Source: Petunia secreta
Taxonomy: Eukaryota > Streptophyta > Magnoliopsida > Solanales > Solanaceae
Direction of reading: 5' to 3'
Assembly: GCA_029990175.1 (NCBI GenBank)
Contig: JARKIP010000194.1
Location: 496,001 to 560,000, forward strand
DNA: 64,000 nucleotides
The notes beneath the pieces were generated by a model. It saw only the letters and a list, made by a program, of their open reading frames with translations. It searched no databases and had not been told where the DNA came from. Each line of letters starts with the position of its first letter. Within the stretch, counting starts at the first letter, position 1. The translations under genes and the position numbers were made by a program. Shown here piece by piece: positions 45,812 to 58,034 of this stretch.

Positions 45812-47393
45812 TCTTCTCTACAAAGTTTAGGCCAACTCTCCTAAACCTGAGAGAATGAATCTTTCTTTTTTGGATCAAAATGTATTTCAAAGTCACGAAA
45901 CTGCACTGCAAAATGGGTAGTCCACTTAGATCTAAATTCAATAAAAATTACCAATTCTTGACCTGAAAAAGACTTCTTGAACTTTTGCAGCAAATTCAAA
46001 ACCTCCAACATCAGCTAGATTTACACTGATGAGCCATTAGAAGCACTAATTTTCTGATGATTCTGAGGGTATCAGCTTCCATAGATACACCACACTTCAC
46101 TCTAGTTGAACTCTCTTAAGTACAAGATTCTATGTACTAGAGAAGAATCTTTGCTAAAAGGCAGTTACTTTTCCAAGTCACTATTAAGCTTTTCCCAAAA
46201 AGATATTTATAAAAGCAAAACCTGGTATGAAGCGAAAAGCCACATTTTTCTTTTGCAATTGAGAAGAATCCTTAGAAGCAAGAAAATGAATTTATTAATT
46301 GCAAGTGGGCTAGCTCCACTGTTTCACCAATCAATCACTGAGTTTAGGAATCTTTTATGTTTTTTAACATTTTCCTATTTGCTGAAACAAATAATTATTC
46401 CATGGAACCAAAAACAAACAGACAGAAATCCTTGTTACCTAGTGTAAGATATTGCATGATGTGCTTGCTGCTGGGTCCCTCCATATGATTCATCACAAAG
46501 TGTGGGCTAGGCCCACTATTCTCTAATTTCTCTGTGGAAAATATCTCTCCTTTGCATAAATTGCAGGGATTCTTGATATTTCGTAATTAAATAAAGATTA
46601 TCTACAAAGCAACTTTTTTTTCTGAAAGAACACACAGCTCTATATAAGTAATGACTAAAGACACCACAAGAAAGGAAAAGGAAAAAGAAGACTAAATAAA
46701 ACTTCAAAATGATCAATTATAAGATTATAGAAACATATAATTTTAACAGAAACATTACTTATTAGTTTCCATGATTGAGGTATGAAAATTAATGAATCAG
46801 TGACTGTTACAAGTGTAGCTGGCTCAATATTTGGTACTTGTCATTATCATTGATGGCGTATAATCATTTTAATGAGGAAATTTATGAAGCTGGGATGGTG
46901 AGTCATAAATGTTCCAAAATCATACGAGGATGGTGTATTTATAAAGAAAAACACTGTAAAAGCTAGTTGAATAAACATTGGTTTGACATCATGACATGAC
47001 TGCAACGTTCGAAATTTGAGAGGATATCACATCTACACTTGGTGTATAGTTTCCTCAAATAAGTGTACCAGTGTATGCTTCTACAATAATGTTGACACCA
47101 ACATCTCATTTCTTGGAAGCCAAGAGTGGGGTCCAGGGACGCGGTAGGATCTTTCCACCCTTCAAGTACGAGCTTGGAGATTAGAAATTTTAATATTAGG
47201 GATCACTTCGCCCTTATCAGTTTTACTTGACACGAATTCAAGTTAATCATCATTGAATACCGGAAACTGGATGGTTATACCAAAAAGAAAGAGAAAGAGA
47301 TTGTGAACAAAAAATGTTGTTAAGAATGCAGTGCAACTAAAATATATGACAACCTTGATAAGATATTGTAGCAATCAATTAACATATCTAACT
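45812..47393. other. Spacer between racemase promoter and membrane-protein gene 3' end
   Basis: This contains the racemase upstream region and AT-rich sequence. An open frame at 46106-46447 has no features of a real protein. No repeat family was recognised. Confidence 0.5.
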
Positions 47394-48471
47394 CTAGTTA
47401 TATTTTGGTTTTTGTACACTTCTGAGCGAGGCCTTAGGTTTGGAGAAGCGAATAAGCTTTGTGACATCCGCTCTAATAGAAAAGAATGCAGAAAGCAAAG
47501 CAATTAGCATGGTAGGATAAATGACAACACTATTGGAATTCCTAAAAAGGACTTGTTTGTCAAGACCCCATGTGATGAGAAGGATCCCAACTAGACTAAA
47601 TCTTCCAGATTTCATGAGACCCAAAAGTGCTCCTGCCACTGACAAATAACTTCCTACTATAACCTGTGACATCAAAAACACAAAAGATTAGTAATTATAA
47701 AGTTGGAAAATTTGTAAAAAAGAAACTCAAAAGCAGAATCATAAATTGATAACCAACCTCTAAGTTCTTGAGATCATGTGTAAAAGGAACTTCCTTCATA
47801 TTGGTGAATTTGTAGAATTTCAAAAGCTTGTCATAACTTGGGATGGGGTTGTTCTTATAAATGGCCTTTGCTACAGCTCCTGGGTAAAGCAATGCCTTAA
47901 CCATACCACCAGGAACAATTCCATTTGCATATAATAGAGACAGTGACACCTCAATAGGTGTGCTACATGTACCAATTCTACATGGAAATCTGCAATAAAA
48001 TATTCTTGAACTTGAGTAACCATGCTAACATTTTTCTCTAAGTTTTAGACCAGGAAATTTCATAATACAAGAGGCACAGTGGTAGGCAATGTCTTGAATT
48101 GAAGGATTAACGTACATTAATTGCAGGAGCTTTCTGTTAAATCTTTCCATAATATAATTTAAGAGATATATAATTCAAGAATTTTAATTCAATCTTGATC
48201 AATTTAAAATTCGACTATAATGTAAAGGGAAACGGCGTTACATATAAGATATAACTATTCTAAAACGTAGTAATATTTGCTTGCATTGAAAGTTAATTCA
48301 AGAATGTAAAATATGGTGAACCCTATGACATGAAATATTAGGTGCAGGAGCAAATTAGAAGGGTATTAATAAGAACCTGAAAAGTGGGAGTTGGAAGAGT
48401 ATTAGAAGAAAGTATAATCTGGATGCGACCAAATAAACATCCTTTGCCCATTTCTTTGACGCAGACGCCAT
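47394..48471 (-). CDS. Small uncharacterised membrane protein
   Basis: Three exons, 48377-48471 (start), 47758-47989 and 47394-47663 (stop), give 198 residues starting MASASKKWAKDVYLVASRLY. I do not recognise the family with certainty; it looks plant-conserved. Hydrophobic segments are visible near residues 12-32 (VASRLYFLLILFQLPLF), 45-60, 110-140 (GSYLSVAGALLGLM and FSLVGILLITWGL) and 150-165 (YPTMLIALLSAFFSI), and the tail is basic (SKPKASLRSVQKPK). This suggests three or four membrane spans. The splice sites are clean and keep phase, which supports a real gene. Its compartment and role are unknown. Confidence 0.75.
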
Positions 48472-50240
48472 GCCTTTAATTTGTCAATTGCCAGAAGATG
48501 TATCTAAAAGGGCCATAACCTTTTATTCGATTAAGGAAAAACTATTATCCTATTGGTAATTGAAATATAAGTGAAATAGGAACAATTCTACTTTTATGTG
48601 GGCCACTAAACCCCTCAAAGGTTTCCATCACTTGCGTTGCTGACTTGCATCCTTTATTTAAGGCCTTAAGGGAGTATTTTTAAAAATAAAATGCGCGAGA
48701 AACTGGCTGTGTTAGATCTGTGTAGAGATTGAGGTAGATCGAAGAAGAATTGAGACGAGTAGATTAAGCATGATATGATACACTTTTAGCTTATTGAGGA
48801 CATGACTCTAAATAAAAAAATGTGGAGGTTATTGATTAGGATATAGACAGTTAATTAGAAGTCGAGTGATTTCTGCCATATTAGCGATAGTAGTATTTCT
48901 GTATATATCATTTTTGTATGACACTTGTTTTTATTGCTTTTGATATTTTTTGTTTATTCTTGGTATTATTTAGTTTATGCCTATTTTCTTTAGCGTGGTA
49001 TTTTAAATATATTTTAAAAATATTGTTCTTTAGCTGAGGTTCTACAGGAGACAGTCTCTCCATCTTGGTGAAAGTAAGGTCTGTGTATATTTCATCTTCT
49101 CGAACCTCACTTATGAGATATGTGTGTGTTGTTGTAAAAGGAATTCGAGGTTCTATTGACAACGGAACCCTCAAAAGAACTAGGCGTGCACGGAATTTTT
49201 TCTTCCAACAAATAACGTAAATTTCAAGGGACTAAGACATTTTTATTATTCTTCTTATTACAAAATAGTTAGGATAAGTCTTAAATACTATAGTTCCGAT
49301 AGGTTCAAAAATTTGAATACGTAACTAATATTCTAAACTGATGGACCAACAGAAATTTTTAGAAGTTCTCCATCAATCCCTAGTTCCCTACCATCAATTA
49401 TCAAGTTCCAAATGTATAATGTCCCTGCAAGTCAGACCCCATTAAGCTAATTATGGATAAGCTCGTAGACAAAGGACTAGTACCTAAATCATGTATAATC
49501 ATGTCAAACATGTGAAGGTGGATAATCAATATGTTTTGTCACATATACCACGTTAAAGACAGCTATTGCTGCAGGCGCGAGAGCCGGAAAGATGAAATTA
49601 ACGTAATTTTAGGTGTTTTATTCTTGTAATATTTTACATTAAACCTGATATAAAATTATACTATCAAATTTGCAATATAAATTATACCTGTATTATTTGA
49701 AACCAAGATGCAATACTATAAAATAAAAAAATAATATCAAATAATTTACTGAGACTTTTTCTTAATCCCCATAACCAAACTATTCCAAAATGTATAGGTA
49801 CTTATGGGAGCTTCACGTACTCAAAAATCACTTTCATATAATTCTGAGGCGGGGGTGTTTCTCCTCATGTCTTTTTTGGTACGTTATGATGAGCTCACTT
49901 TAGCATCTGCGACTCATTACCAGTATTTAAAAGGATGGCTGCAAATTGCCTGAGTAATTTTGGTTATTTTAATACGTTCATGGCTCTTGCGCACATCCAA
50001 GAACCAAATTCTAAAAGCATTTACTAATATCCAGAGAACAACAAAACTAGGAGTAGTACATAAAAACAGATCTTTAAAGAAGGGTCACTCACATGTGTGT
50101 CAGCGTCACGCATTCCTATGCTAAATCATCCCTTCCAGTAATAATTTATCTCTTCTTCAATCATTATTCAGCCAACACTTTGTGCCATATATATTGTTCC
50201 ATAGCCACCTTGTATCAAGAACCTTGGGAAGTTCAAAGCT
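48472..50240. other. Intergenic region with LINE remnant
   Basis: This is the shared upstream region of the divergent membrane-protein and F-box genes. It contains a decayed LINE 3' end (48702-49137). The rest is AT-rich with no supported gene. Confidence 0.55.
48702..49137 (+). mobile_element. Decayed LINE 3' end
   Basis: The order of words matches the element at 16050-16777: the AGCATGATATGAT and ATGTGGAGGTTATTGATTAGG region of the polyprotein tail, then GACAGTCTCTCCATCTTGGT and a GTTGTTG end. Many substitutions and stops are present. The family assignment follows from that comparison. Confidence 0.7.
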
Positions 50241-51353
50241 ATGTGGACTAATCTTCCATTTGATCTCTTGGCAAACATATTTTCTTACCTTTCACCAGAT
50301 TCCTTGGCCAGGGCCAAGTCAGTTTGCAAGAGTTGGCATTCATGTGCCAAGAATTTAGCTTCACGGGGATCGCTGCCTCATCAGAGGCAGCATCCCCCGT
50401 GGTTCATAGCGTTGCCAACGCGCAATCATGGCCATTTTTGCTATGCTCACAATCCAATTCATGGTTCTTGGCATCTATTGCCACTTGACTTCATTCCCAA
50501 TCCAATTCGCCCCGTTGCTGCAATTGGTAGCCTAATACTACTAAGAGAGACTACAACTACTGCACTTCAATTAGCTATATGCAACCTCTTCACTAGGGAA
50601 CTTGGGCAACTCCCCAAGCTAAATATCAGAAGGACTAATCCAGCTGTTGGAATAATAGAACTGAATTCAGACAACTTCAATGTCTATGTGGCTGGAGGAA
50701 TGGCAGAGGCTAGCAGCATTGGAGGGGGTGCCTCGTACGAGCCAACTATAGAAGTGTATGATTCTGTTTACAATAATTGGAAAATGATTGGATCAATGCC
50801 AATGGAGTTTGCTGTAAGGCTAACAGTTTGGACACCAAACGAGAGCGTTTACTACAATGGTGTCCTGTATTGGATCACATCCGCCCGGGCTTATACCATA
50901 ATGGGATACGAAATTGAGACGAATAATTGGAGAGAATTAAGTGTGCCAATGGCTGACAAACTTGAATTTGCAGCATTAGTGCCAAGAAATGGGAAGTTGA
51001 GTCTTGTTGGTGGAAATTGTAGTATAGGGGCACGTATATGGGAACTTGGTGAAAGTGATCATTGGAAAATAATTGAGTATGTGCCGCATCAACTAGGGGC
51101 AAGATTGTTAGGAGGTAAAGGTAGATGGGGTGTGATTAATACAAGATGTGTGGGCATTGATGGGGCTATGTGTTTGTACAGAGATATTGGATCAGGAATG
51201 GTAGTATGGAGAGAATGTGCAAGAAATGGTGAGTGGGAATGGCATTGGATTGAAGGGTGTTGTTCAATAAAAGGGATGAAATTGCAGAATTTCCCTATTA
51301 AAGGACTGTTGCTACATCCCTGTCTTGCATCTCCCAGTGTTCTTAACGAGTGA
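50241..51353 (+). CDS. F-box/kelch-type protein
   Basis: A single-exon frame of 370 residues. The F-box occupies the first 45 residues (MWTNLPFDLLANIFSYLSPD, then ARAKSVCKSWHS). The rest has kelch/galactose-oxidase-like blades, for example VYVAGGMAE, IEVYDSVYNNWKMIGSMP, YYNGVLYWITS and LSLVGGNCS. F-box proteins recruit targets to SCF ubiquitin ligases; the kelch region would choose the target, which is unknown here. It resembles Arabidopsis intronless F-box/kelch proteins such as At5g43190, but that match is from memory. The first ATG is used because the F-box starts right after it. Confidence 0.88.
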   Translation: MWTNLPFDLLANIFSYLSPDSLARAKSVCKSWHSCAKNLASRGSLPHQRQHPPWFIALPTRNHGHFCYAHNPIHGSWHLLPLDFIPNPIRPVAAIGSLILLRETTTTALQLAICNLFTRELGQLPKLNIRRTNPAVGIIELNSDNFNVYVAGGMAEASSIGGGASYEPTIEVYDSVYNNWKMIGSMPMEFAVRLTVWTPNESVYYNGVLYWITSARAYTIMGYEIETNNWRELSVPMADKLEFAALVPRNGKLSLVGGNCSIGARIWELGESDHWKIIEYVPHQLGARLLGGKGRWGVINTRCVGIDGAMCLYRDIGSGMVVWRECARNGEWEWHWIEGCCSIKGMKLQNFPIKGLLLHPCLASPSVLNE

Positions 51354-51397
51354 GCTATAGCAACTTCTTTGAACACATCACTTCAATTTACCTCCTA

Positions 51398-51637
51398 CTA
51401 CCTCCGTTCCAAAATAGTTGTCGTAGTTTTCTTATTAGTCCGTTCCAAAAAAAAATGACACAATTTTAAATTTAGAAATATTTTGGAGTTGAAACTACTA
51501 CTTTACCCTTAATGAAATAATTTATAGCCACATATTTATGTATGGCTTATTTTGGACCACAAGTTTCAAAAATCTTACCATATTTTTTAAACTCCGCTCC
51601 AAATCAAACTATGACAACCATTTTGGAACGGAGGAAG
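51398..51637. mobile_element. Stowaway-like MITE with TA target duplication
   Basis: CTACCTCCGTTCCAAAATAG at the left and TTTTGGAACGGAGGAAG at the right are inverted repeats, flanked on both sides by TA. The sequence inside includes a second AGTCCGTTCC start at about 51440, which suggests one element nested in or fused to another. Confidence 0.8.
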
Positions 51638-52109
51638 TACATGTCAAAAGAATATTGTGGTTTGCTTGTAAGGTGGATAAAGGAGTAAAGGAACTTTTAC
51701 TGATGATTAACGAAACTCCATTTCTTGATCACTTTTAAGCTGAATGCTAATACTAGGAATTTCCTAGATGTCTTGACATATGATGCTTAGGGCAATTTAT
51801 AATCTTATATAAATAACCTATGTTTGAGAAGAATATTAAACATTTTTCACTATGTTTGACTATTATAAATAGTTTTATTTTTTTACTGTGGAAATTTTAC
51901 ATAAGTAGTCGCTCGTCAGTATGCATAGATTATGCTCATACTATGCAATAAAATGCATGATATAAGCATAAATTATTTTTTTTAAAAAAAGAAGCTATTT
52001 TTTGTAAGTGATCTTTCATTGTACATGAAACATAGTTTCCCTTTTACCTTATGAGACTATTTTACATCTTTTCTTCTTTTACAAACTTTTACAAACAATT
52101 AGGTAAAAC

Positions 52110-52832
52110 CAGTGCCGGCCCCAAGGTTAGGCAGGTAAAGCACCTGCTTGAGGCCCCATATTTTCCTAGGGCCCCCAATTTTTCCAATATTACACCTATA
52201 TAATAAAAAAAAATAAGCACTCTGCCGTATTAAGGTTTGGGGTACAGAAGTTTTCCTTTTCTTTTCTGGAGGAGGTGTGCAATAGTTCATTGTCATGGAA
52301 AGTATAAACTTCTACAAAAATAGGGAAAGATAAATATTTGGGATTAAATAATGATTGATTGTTTCCATTATTTAACGGAATTATGAAAGGCTCCAACGTT
52401 TAATAATCCTAATTAACTTGTAAATGGATGCTTTTGCAGTTACTTATCTTTGTTCTGACAGCATATTCCCTTCTTTGTTTTCTTGTGAATTCATTATTTA
52501 TTTTGCTTACTCTTCTCATAAAAAACCTACTACTCATGTTACACAATGCAAGTACGCTTTTATATACTTCCATTAGTTCTATTGGATAAAATATAGTGTA
52601 TTTCTTTTTTGTTTTTCCTCACATTACAAGCTTTGAAACAAGTATACTTAATCACCAAGTATTATAGACTTCTTGAATTTCGTTATTCTAACATCTGTTA
52701 TTTTTATCTAAAACTTGTTACTTCCAATTGTATATAGATTTCAAGTAAAAATATTTGTGAAGGTTTTAGAAAAATTTAAGGCCCCTCATGGATGTTTGGC
52801 TTTAGGCCACAAAACGTATTGGGCCGCCCCTG
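52110..52832. mobile_element. Non-autonomous hAT element with perfect 8-bp target duplication
   Basis: The left end is CAGTGCCGGCCCC and the right end is GGGCCGCCCCTG, imperfect inverted repeats beginning CAG as in hAT elements. GGTAAAAC occurs immediately outside both ends (52102-52109 and 52833-52840), a perfect 8-bp target duplication. The 723-bp interior is AT-rich and encodes no transposase. Subterminal GGCCCC words near both ends may be transposase-binding sites. Confidence 0.9.
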
Positions 52833-53882
52833 GGTAAAACAAAGTGATACATGTTTTTAGAGCATCTTAACTCTTAAATATTGTAGCTACTCTTGTTTTC
52901 CATTTAATTGAAATTAGTTAGTTAATATTCATCATTGTATATCACTCGTATGGTTTAACATATTTTAGTTAGTTGATTGTATCAATAACATTTTATCTTT
53001 GAAGAAAAAATGGAAGCAAAAAAGTAGAGAAAGAAAAGATAGGCCAATCCTAGTTCTGCTAATGGCCCATGATTAATAATATGTGTTACATTAATGATAC
53101 CAGTTAGCCACCGTAAGGCATGTGACTTACGGTTTTAGCCACTATGTCCTGAAGCTCAACTTTTAAGTTAGAAGCTCCAAGAAACTAACTTGTTTTGTTC
53201 AAACTTCAAGAAGAAATAATTAGTGGCTAATCCTGTTCTTCGCCCGTCCTTCTTAAGAAATACAAAGGCTTTAATCCAATTCCCTCGTTGAACGGACCTA
53301 AAGGCCAATTCAAGAATAACACGTAGACCCAATCCTGCCCAGTCCACGTACCCTACAGATGATTTGCAGATAAAGACTCTTTTCCACACCCTGTTTCCCT
53401 TATAAGCATTTTCAAATTTTGTGCAAAATTAGCCCCAGTTCTCAAGTTCTGGTGGAGTCATAAAAAATTATGAACAATCTCACCGAAATTTCTGGTGGAT
53501 TTGTCTAAAATGTATTCGAAGATTTTGTTGTTTATTAAATTTTGAAGATTTTAAAAATTATTTTAATAGATTCATAAAAAGTTATGAAAACAAGTGCTTT
53601 TGAAGAATCCGTTAAAACTTGTGAAATTTTTTACTCGCACTGTCGCCCATAAAAACTTGAAAAATTGGATTAGTCCTCGACAAAGTTTTAAAATAGGGAC
53701 AAAGACTCAAACAATAGGGAAATCTGGTGAATTCCTTGTGCACAGCCTAGCCGCAGCTCTCCTTTGATCCCCAAAATGACCAAGCACCCATCCCCAACAG
53801 AAGGAAAAAAAAAAAAAAAATGTCAGAACTGTTATGTCGGCAAAAAATAAAATGAACAAGAAAGAGAACCTTTTACATAGTA

Positions 53883-54157
53883 CTCCCTCTGTCCCAATTT
53901 ATGTGGCACCATTTGACCTGACGCAGAATTTAAGAAAATAGAGGTTGACCTTGTTAAATATCAATTTTATCATTTAAAAAGTAAGAGAGAGAAGATTTGA
54001 GTAATAAAAAAGTTGTTGGTGGGTTTAAAAGTATGTAGGACCCAACAAGGATAAAATAGAGATGATACATTAAATAGTTGTCAAATAAGAAAATGTGTCA
54101 TTTATTTTGGGACAAACATAAAAAGAAATGGTGCCATATAAATTGGGACGGAGGGAG
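53883..54157. mobile_element. Stowaway MITE, second full copy
   Basis: It matches 42560-42830 along its length (for example TTATGTGGCACCATTTGACC and AAAAGTTGTTGGTGGG). The ends are CTCCCTCTGTCCCAATT and AATTGGGACGGAGGGAG. TA precedes the left end, but the right flank reads CA, so one target base has mutated. Confidence 0.88.
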
Positions 54158-56170
54158 CATAAGATATGTTAATTTACTTGTAGACGTTGTAGCAGATTAA
54201 AATATTGGTCTAACCCTACTAGCCTCGTTATGTCTTTGCTCCTTACACCTTCATTTCACTGTTGAAGAAGATAATGATAAAAGTTGAGTAATTAAGGACC
54301 CCTTTATCCGTCGAAAATTATTTGCTTTTTAAAAAAAAAAATAATCGAAAAATATTTTTACGCATAAAAAATTGTAAGTTTTTGCAGATTTTTTCAAATT
54401 TTTTTTTTTCAAAAATCAAAAAGTGTTTTTAACCACTTTTTCAAGTCTTTTCAAAAAATCAATCTCTCCACTCGCAAAATTTTAATTTTTTTTCAAGTAA
54501 AATTTATGTTCAATCTCAACTTTAAATATCAAATATAATTTTTAACTCAACTTTAAAAACTCTTTTCCAAAAAAAAATTGATATTTATAATCAAACGGCT
54601 ACTAAATGTCGCAAGTTAGACCGAAACTACGTGATCATCTTTGAAGGGTATTCCTTTTTCCAGCTGAATGATAGGGGCAACAATTTTAGCTAAGCTAAAA
54701 TGCAATATGCCAAAAAGCAATTCAAATCTTAATAACAGATGACTAATTATAATGTTGATGATGACAATGTTTGACATTGATATGTGGGTTGCTTTGAGTG
54801 TGTCTATAACTTTGAAATCTCTCACAAGAGTTCAAAAGATGAATCAATCTATGAATTGAAAAAAGAGAAGGAAAAAAAAAACATTTTTAATATGCTAATA
54901 ATTGAGCTAAGAGGTGGGCGCATGAATTTTCAAGCTATTGACTTCATATCATGAACATGAGAAAGAAATAATAAGTTGCCATGTTTGATGAAAACACGTA
55001 GCGTTGATGGTGATTGGTGACAATGCCCAATTGGCTATGGCCTAAGTGACCTTTGATTATATAAAAAGTCCACATGCACTTGAATACTTCCTCCCAACAA
55101 ACGCAATTGGATCCCTGTAGGCCAACTCTTAATTGGCGTTTTCTTTTACCCAATTGTTCTTAAGTATTGATGTGGACCTGCGAATAATCGAGAAGAAGAA
55201 GAATAAAAGATGGGATGGTTTTGTGGTATAAATGACCCCTATACTCGACTAATATAGGATAGAGTTATCGCTTAAAAATGGAAAGTATGGTTCGTGGCGG
55301 AGCTAGCATGTTTGGACAAGTTTTAGGCAAATCTTAGAAGTTCATTCGTCCCACTTTATTTATTGTGTTTTTTCTAAAATTATTTTATTCTATTTTCTTA
55401 ATTTTAGAAACAATTTAATTTCAAACATCATTTTTAATTATTGACAAATATCTATGGGTTATTTCGACCATAATTTTAAAAAAAAAATCATTTCTTTATT
55501 AAATTTTATGTCAAATCAAACTATTACAAACAAAGTGGGAAGAAAGAAGTAATTAGTCATAGCTAGTACAAGCTGTGCATTTGCTTTTTAAATATTTTAT
55601 AATAAATTATTATTCCCTTCGGTCCATTTTATATGATTTTTTTTTCTTAGGAATTACACATAAAGCTCTCACAATTTTCCATGAGTAAATTTTGAAACAG
55701 ATGAAGGTTAATTTAGTAAATGACATCTTTAATTAATACTAAAAGGTTATTTCTTTTGTCTGTTTGATATTTTACCTTAACATTCTTTGTACTAGGTGAT
55801 TATTTCTAGCAAAGATAATTTATAGTTGATATAAAAAACAATGCACAGTAAATGGCACCAAAGTGTATATAGTTGATTCGAAGAATTTGTCTAAAATCAT
55901 TGGTGGGACAGACAGACATTTGATGTCTCGAGCCTTCCCTATCTATTTACCGAACCCTATGGTGTTGTTCGGTTTCCAATTAAATTTATTAAATTGCCCT
56001 TTTGGTTGGTTATGTTAATAAAAGAACATATTGTTTATTACTTCCTTCGTTCATTCAAATTAGTTTGTGATTGCTTATCTATTGATTGGTTAATTAAACT
56101 AAATTTGGCAACAATCTTTTTTTCTCATTTGATTTACATTACTTTTTTAATTAACTTTTCCACTAATTTT

Positions 56171-56281
56171 ACTGAGGGATGTCCCTCGTTGACTTTGAGA
56201 AAAATAATTATTGTTTATTTTCCTAAAATGCACTGAGGGTCTAGCGAGGGCAGAGGGCTGTCTCTCGCTGCCTCTCCCTCG
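56171..56281. repeat. Short palindromic GAGGG/CCCTC cluster
   Basis: ACTGAGGGATGTCCCTCGTT folds on itself, and 50 bp later ACTGAGGGTCTAGCGAGGGC is followed by CTCTCGCTGCCTCTCCCTCG, which can pair with it. The two ACTGAGGG words are direct repeats. No family was recognised. Confidence 0.5.
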
Positions 56282-57479
56282 AAAAACAAGTTGTTTCTAG
56301 TAGTGATACTTGCTTTGGTTTTAAAGATATTTGTAAATAAGCAAATGCATTCACTATGATCACAATTTGTTAACGGATTCGGAACGTCCAAACAAAGGAT
56401 TGCTAAACTATAGATTTTTCTCGTTAATTGTTCAAAACAAATCCAAAAGGTTGAAATTAATTTCGTGGGTACAATTTAAAAGTGACTTAGTTTAATTCAA
56501 ATAATACTCGTAAATCTAATTATTAGAAGCTAAAAAACAGTAATGAGTAACCAAAATCCACATATGTAACGATTAGAAAACATAAACTATAATGACGATT
56601 GAAAGAAACGGGGGTATTAAAATGTACAATTGACCAACATCCTTTAGGAGAAGAAGAAAAAAGAAAAGGAACACGAAGAAGATCATAACTTTTAAAAAAC
56701 TACAACAAACAATTGAGCATAATCACGGAACTTAGCATTTTAGATTCCCATAAGCCATAGCCACAGACTCACAGTCAAAGCCAACGAGAGAATGATAGCT
56801 AGAATAAGTGAATCGAAGTATTAAACAAAGCGTGAATTAATAATAATGTCAAAAATTACTCAGCGCATGGCTAATTAAATAATCAAACAATTATATAGTT
56901 AATCAAATAAATAGTAGAAAACAAGTTAACAACTCACTAAATTAATGATATATACTATGAGGAAGATGCCTAACACCCGACTACCTTTAACCAAACCATA
57001 AGCTACATTTCTAGCTTTTATGTATGAATACATACTCTCTTCATTTCATATGATGTTATATTTTCTTGGGTTTGTTAGTTTCAAGAACCCAAAATAAAAA
57101 TAAAAATATTGTATGCTACAATTTAACTATAAAGTATCAAGCTTAATAAAAAAAGAAGTTATTGTTGCCGCACAAATATTTACTAATATATTAAAGATTA
57201 CTAGTTTCAACAATTTTTATCCTTATAAAATAGTATATTTAATATTGGTGAATTTCAAATGCTTGTCTCTTTTCCTTTTTAATTTAATCTCTATGTCCAA
57301 TTAACTTACCTTACATTATAGGAACCAATGGATCATAATTTTACACTTCATAAATCACTTTAGAAAAAATCATTTGTATTAAGCACATATATTAGAAGTA
57401 AATTACTACTCTCACTCTCTCATTGTACTTGTCCTTTTACTATACGTTGTCCCATTCCTATATCTACCTATTTCCTTAC

Positions 57480-57487
57480 TATAAATA
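57480..57487 (+). promoter_or_regulatory. TATA box of the MASS-like gene
   Basis: TATAAATA lies about 180 bp before the start codon, within an otherwise pyrimidine-rich stretch. The spacing would give a leader of roughly 150 bases. Confidence 0.55.
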
Positions 57488-57668
57488 CTTGCAATCGTAC
57501 AGAAACATGTGAGAAAAAGTCCAACCACAACCGCAAGGGGTTCCATACTTGTTTTCACTGTGCGCATCCCAAGAAAGATCTAGAGTCCCACTATAAATCC
57601 ACAAACAAGAACCTTTTCTGCAAAACAAATAAATTTGCGGTAGGTGTTCACTTTTTGGTAATTCTTGG

Positions 57669-58034
57669 ATGGCTGGATTACAGAGATCTGTAACATCGTT
57701 TAGAAGACAAGGTTCATCAGGACTTGTATGGGATGACAAGCTAATAACAGCTTCAGGTGAATTGATTCAACTGAGCCGCCATCCAAAAGAAGAAAGTGGG
57801 ATTACTAAAGTTGAAAAAGAATTAGAAGGTGATAAGCTCAAATTGGAAAGTTCATCAAGAACTGGTGGATCTATAGAGAGGAGTCGATCTACTCGTGGTT
57901 ACAGAACTGGTAAAGTTTCACCAGCAATAGAGCCACCTTCTCCTAAAGTTTCTGCATGTGGATTCTGTAGTGCTTTTGGAAAAAATAATGAAAAATCAGC
58001 TAAACGACCAAAGTCAGGTAAGCGCAAGATGTAA
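57669..58034 (+). CDS. MASS-type MAP-kinase substrate protein
   Basis: A single-exon frame of 121 residues. The N-terminal block MAGLQRSVTSFRRQGSSGLV with WDD just after it, and the C-terminal block RTGKVSPAIEPPSPKVSACG with FCSAFG just after it, are the two conserved motifs of the small plant family that includes Arabidopsis At1g80180 and At1g15400. Those proteins are phosphorylated by MPK3/6 and affect stomatal development. Two Ser-Pro sites here (S84 and S91) are the likely phosphosites. The middle is acidic and unstructured, and the tail is strongly basic (KRPKSGKRKM). The start is the first ATG and begins the conserved motif. Confidence 0.9.
   Translation: MAGLQRSVTSFRRQGSSGLVWDDKLITASGELIQLSRHPKEESGITKVEKELEGDKLKLESSSRTGGSIERSRSTRGYRTGKVSPAIEPPSPKVSACGFCSAFGKNNEKSAKRPKSGKRKM

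Larger units (their letters stand above)
51354..57668. other. Transposon-rich intergenic region
   Basis: This 6.3-kb stretch lacks any convincing coding exon. It holds three clear mobile elements (51398-51637, 52110-52832, 53883-54157), a possible MITE near 55340-55560 (CATTCGTCCCACTTT against AAAGTGGGAAGAAAG), a short hairpin-rich region (56171-56281) and much AT-rich sequence. The right end contains the MASS promoter. Confidence 0.6.
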
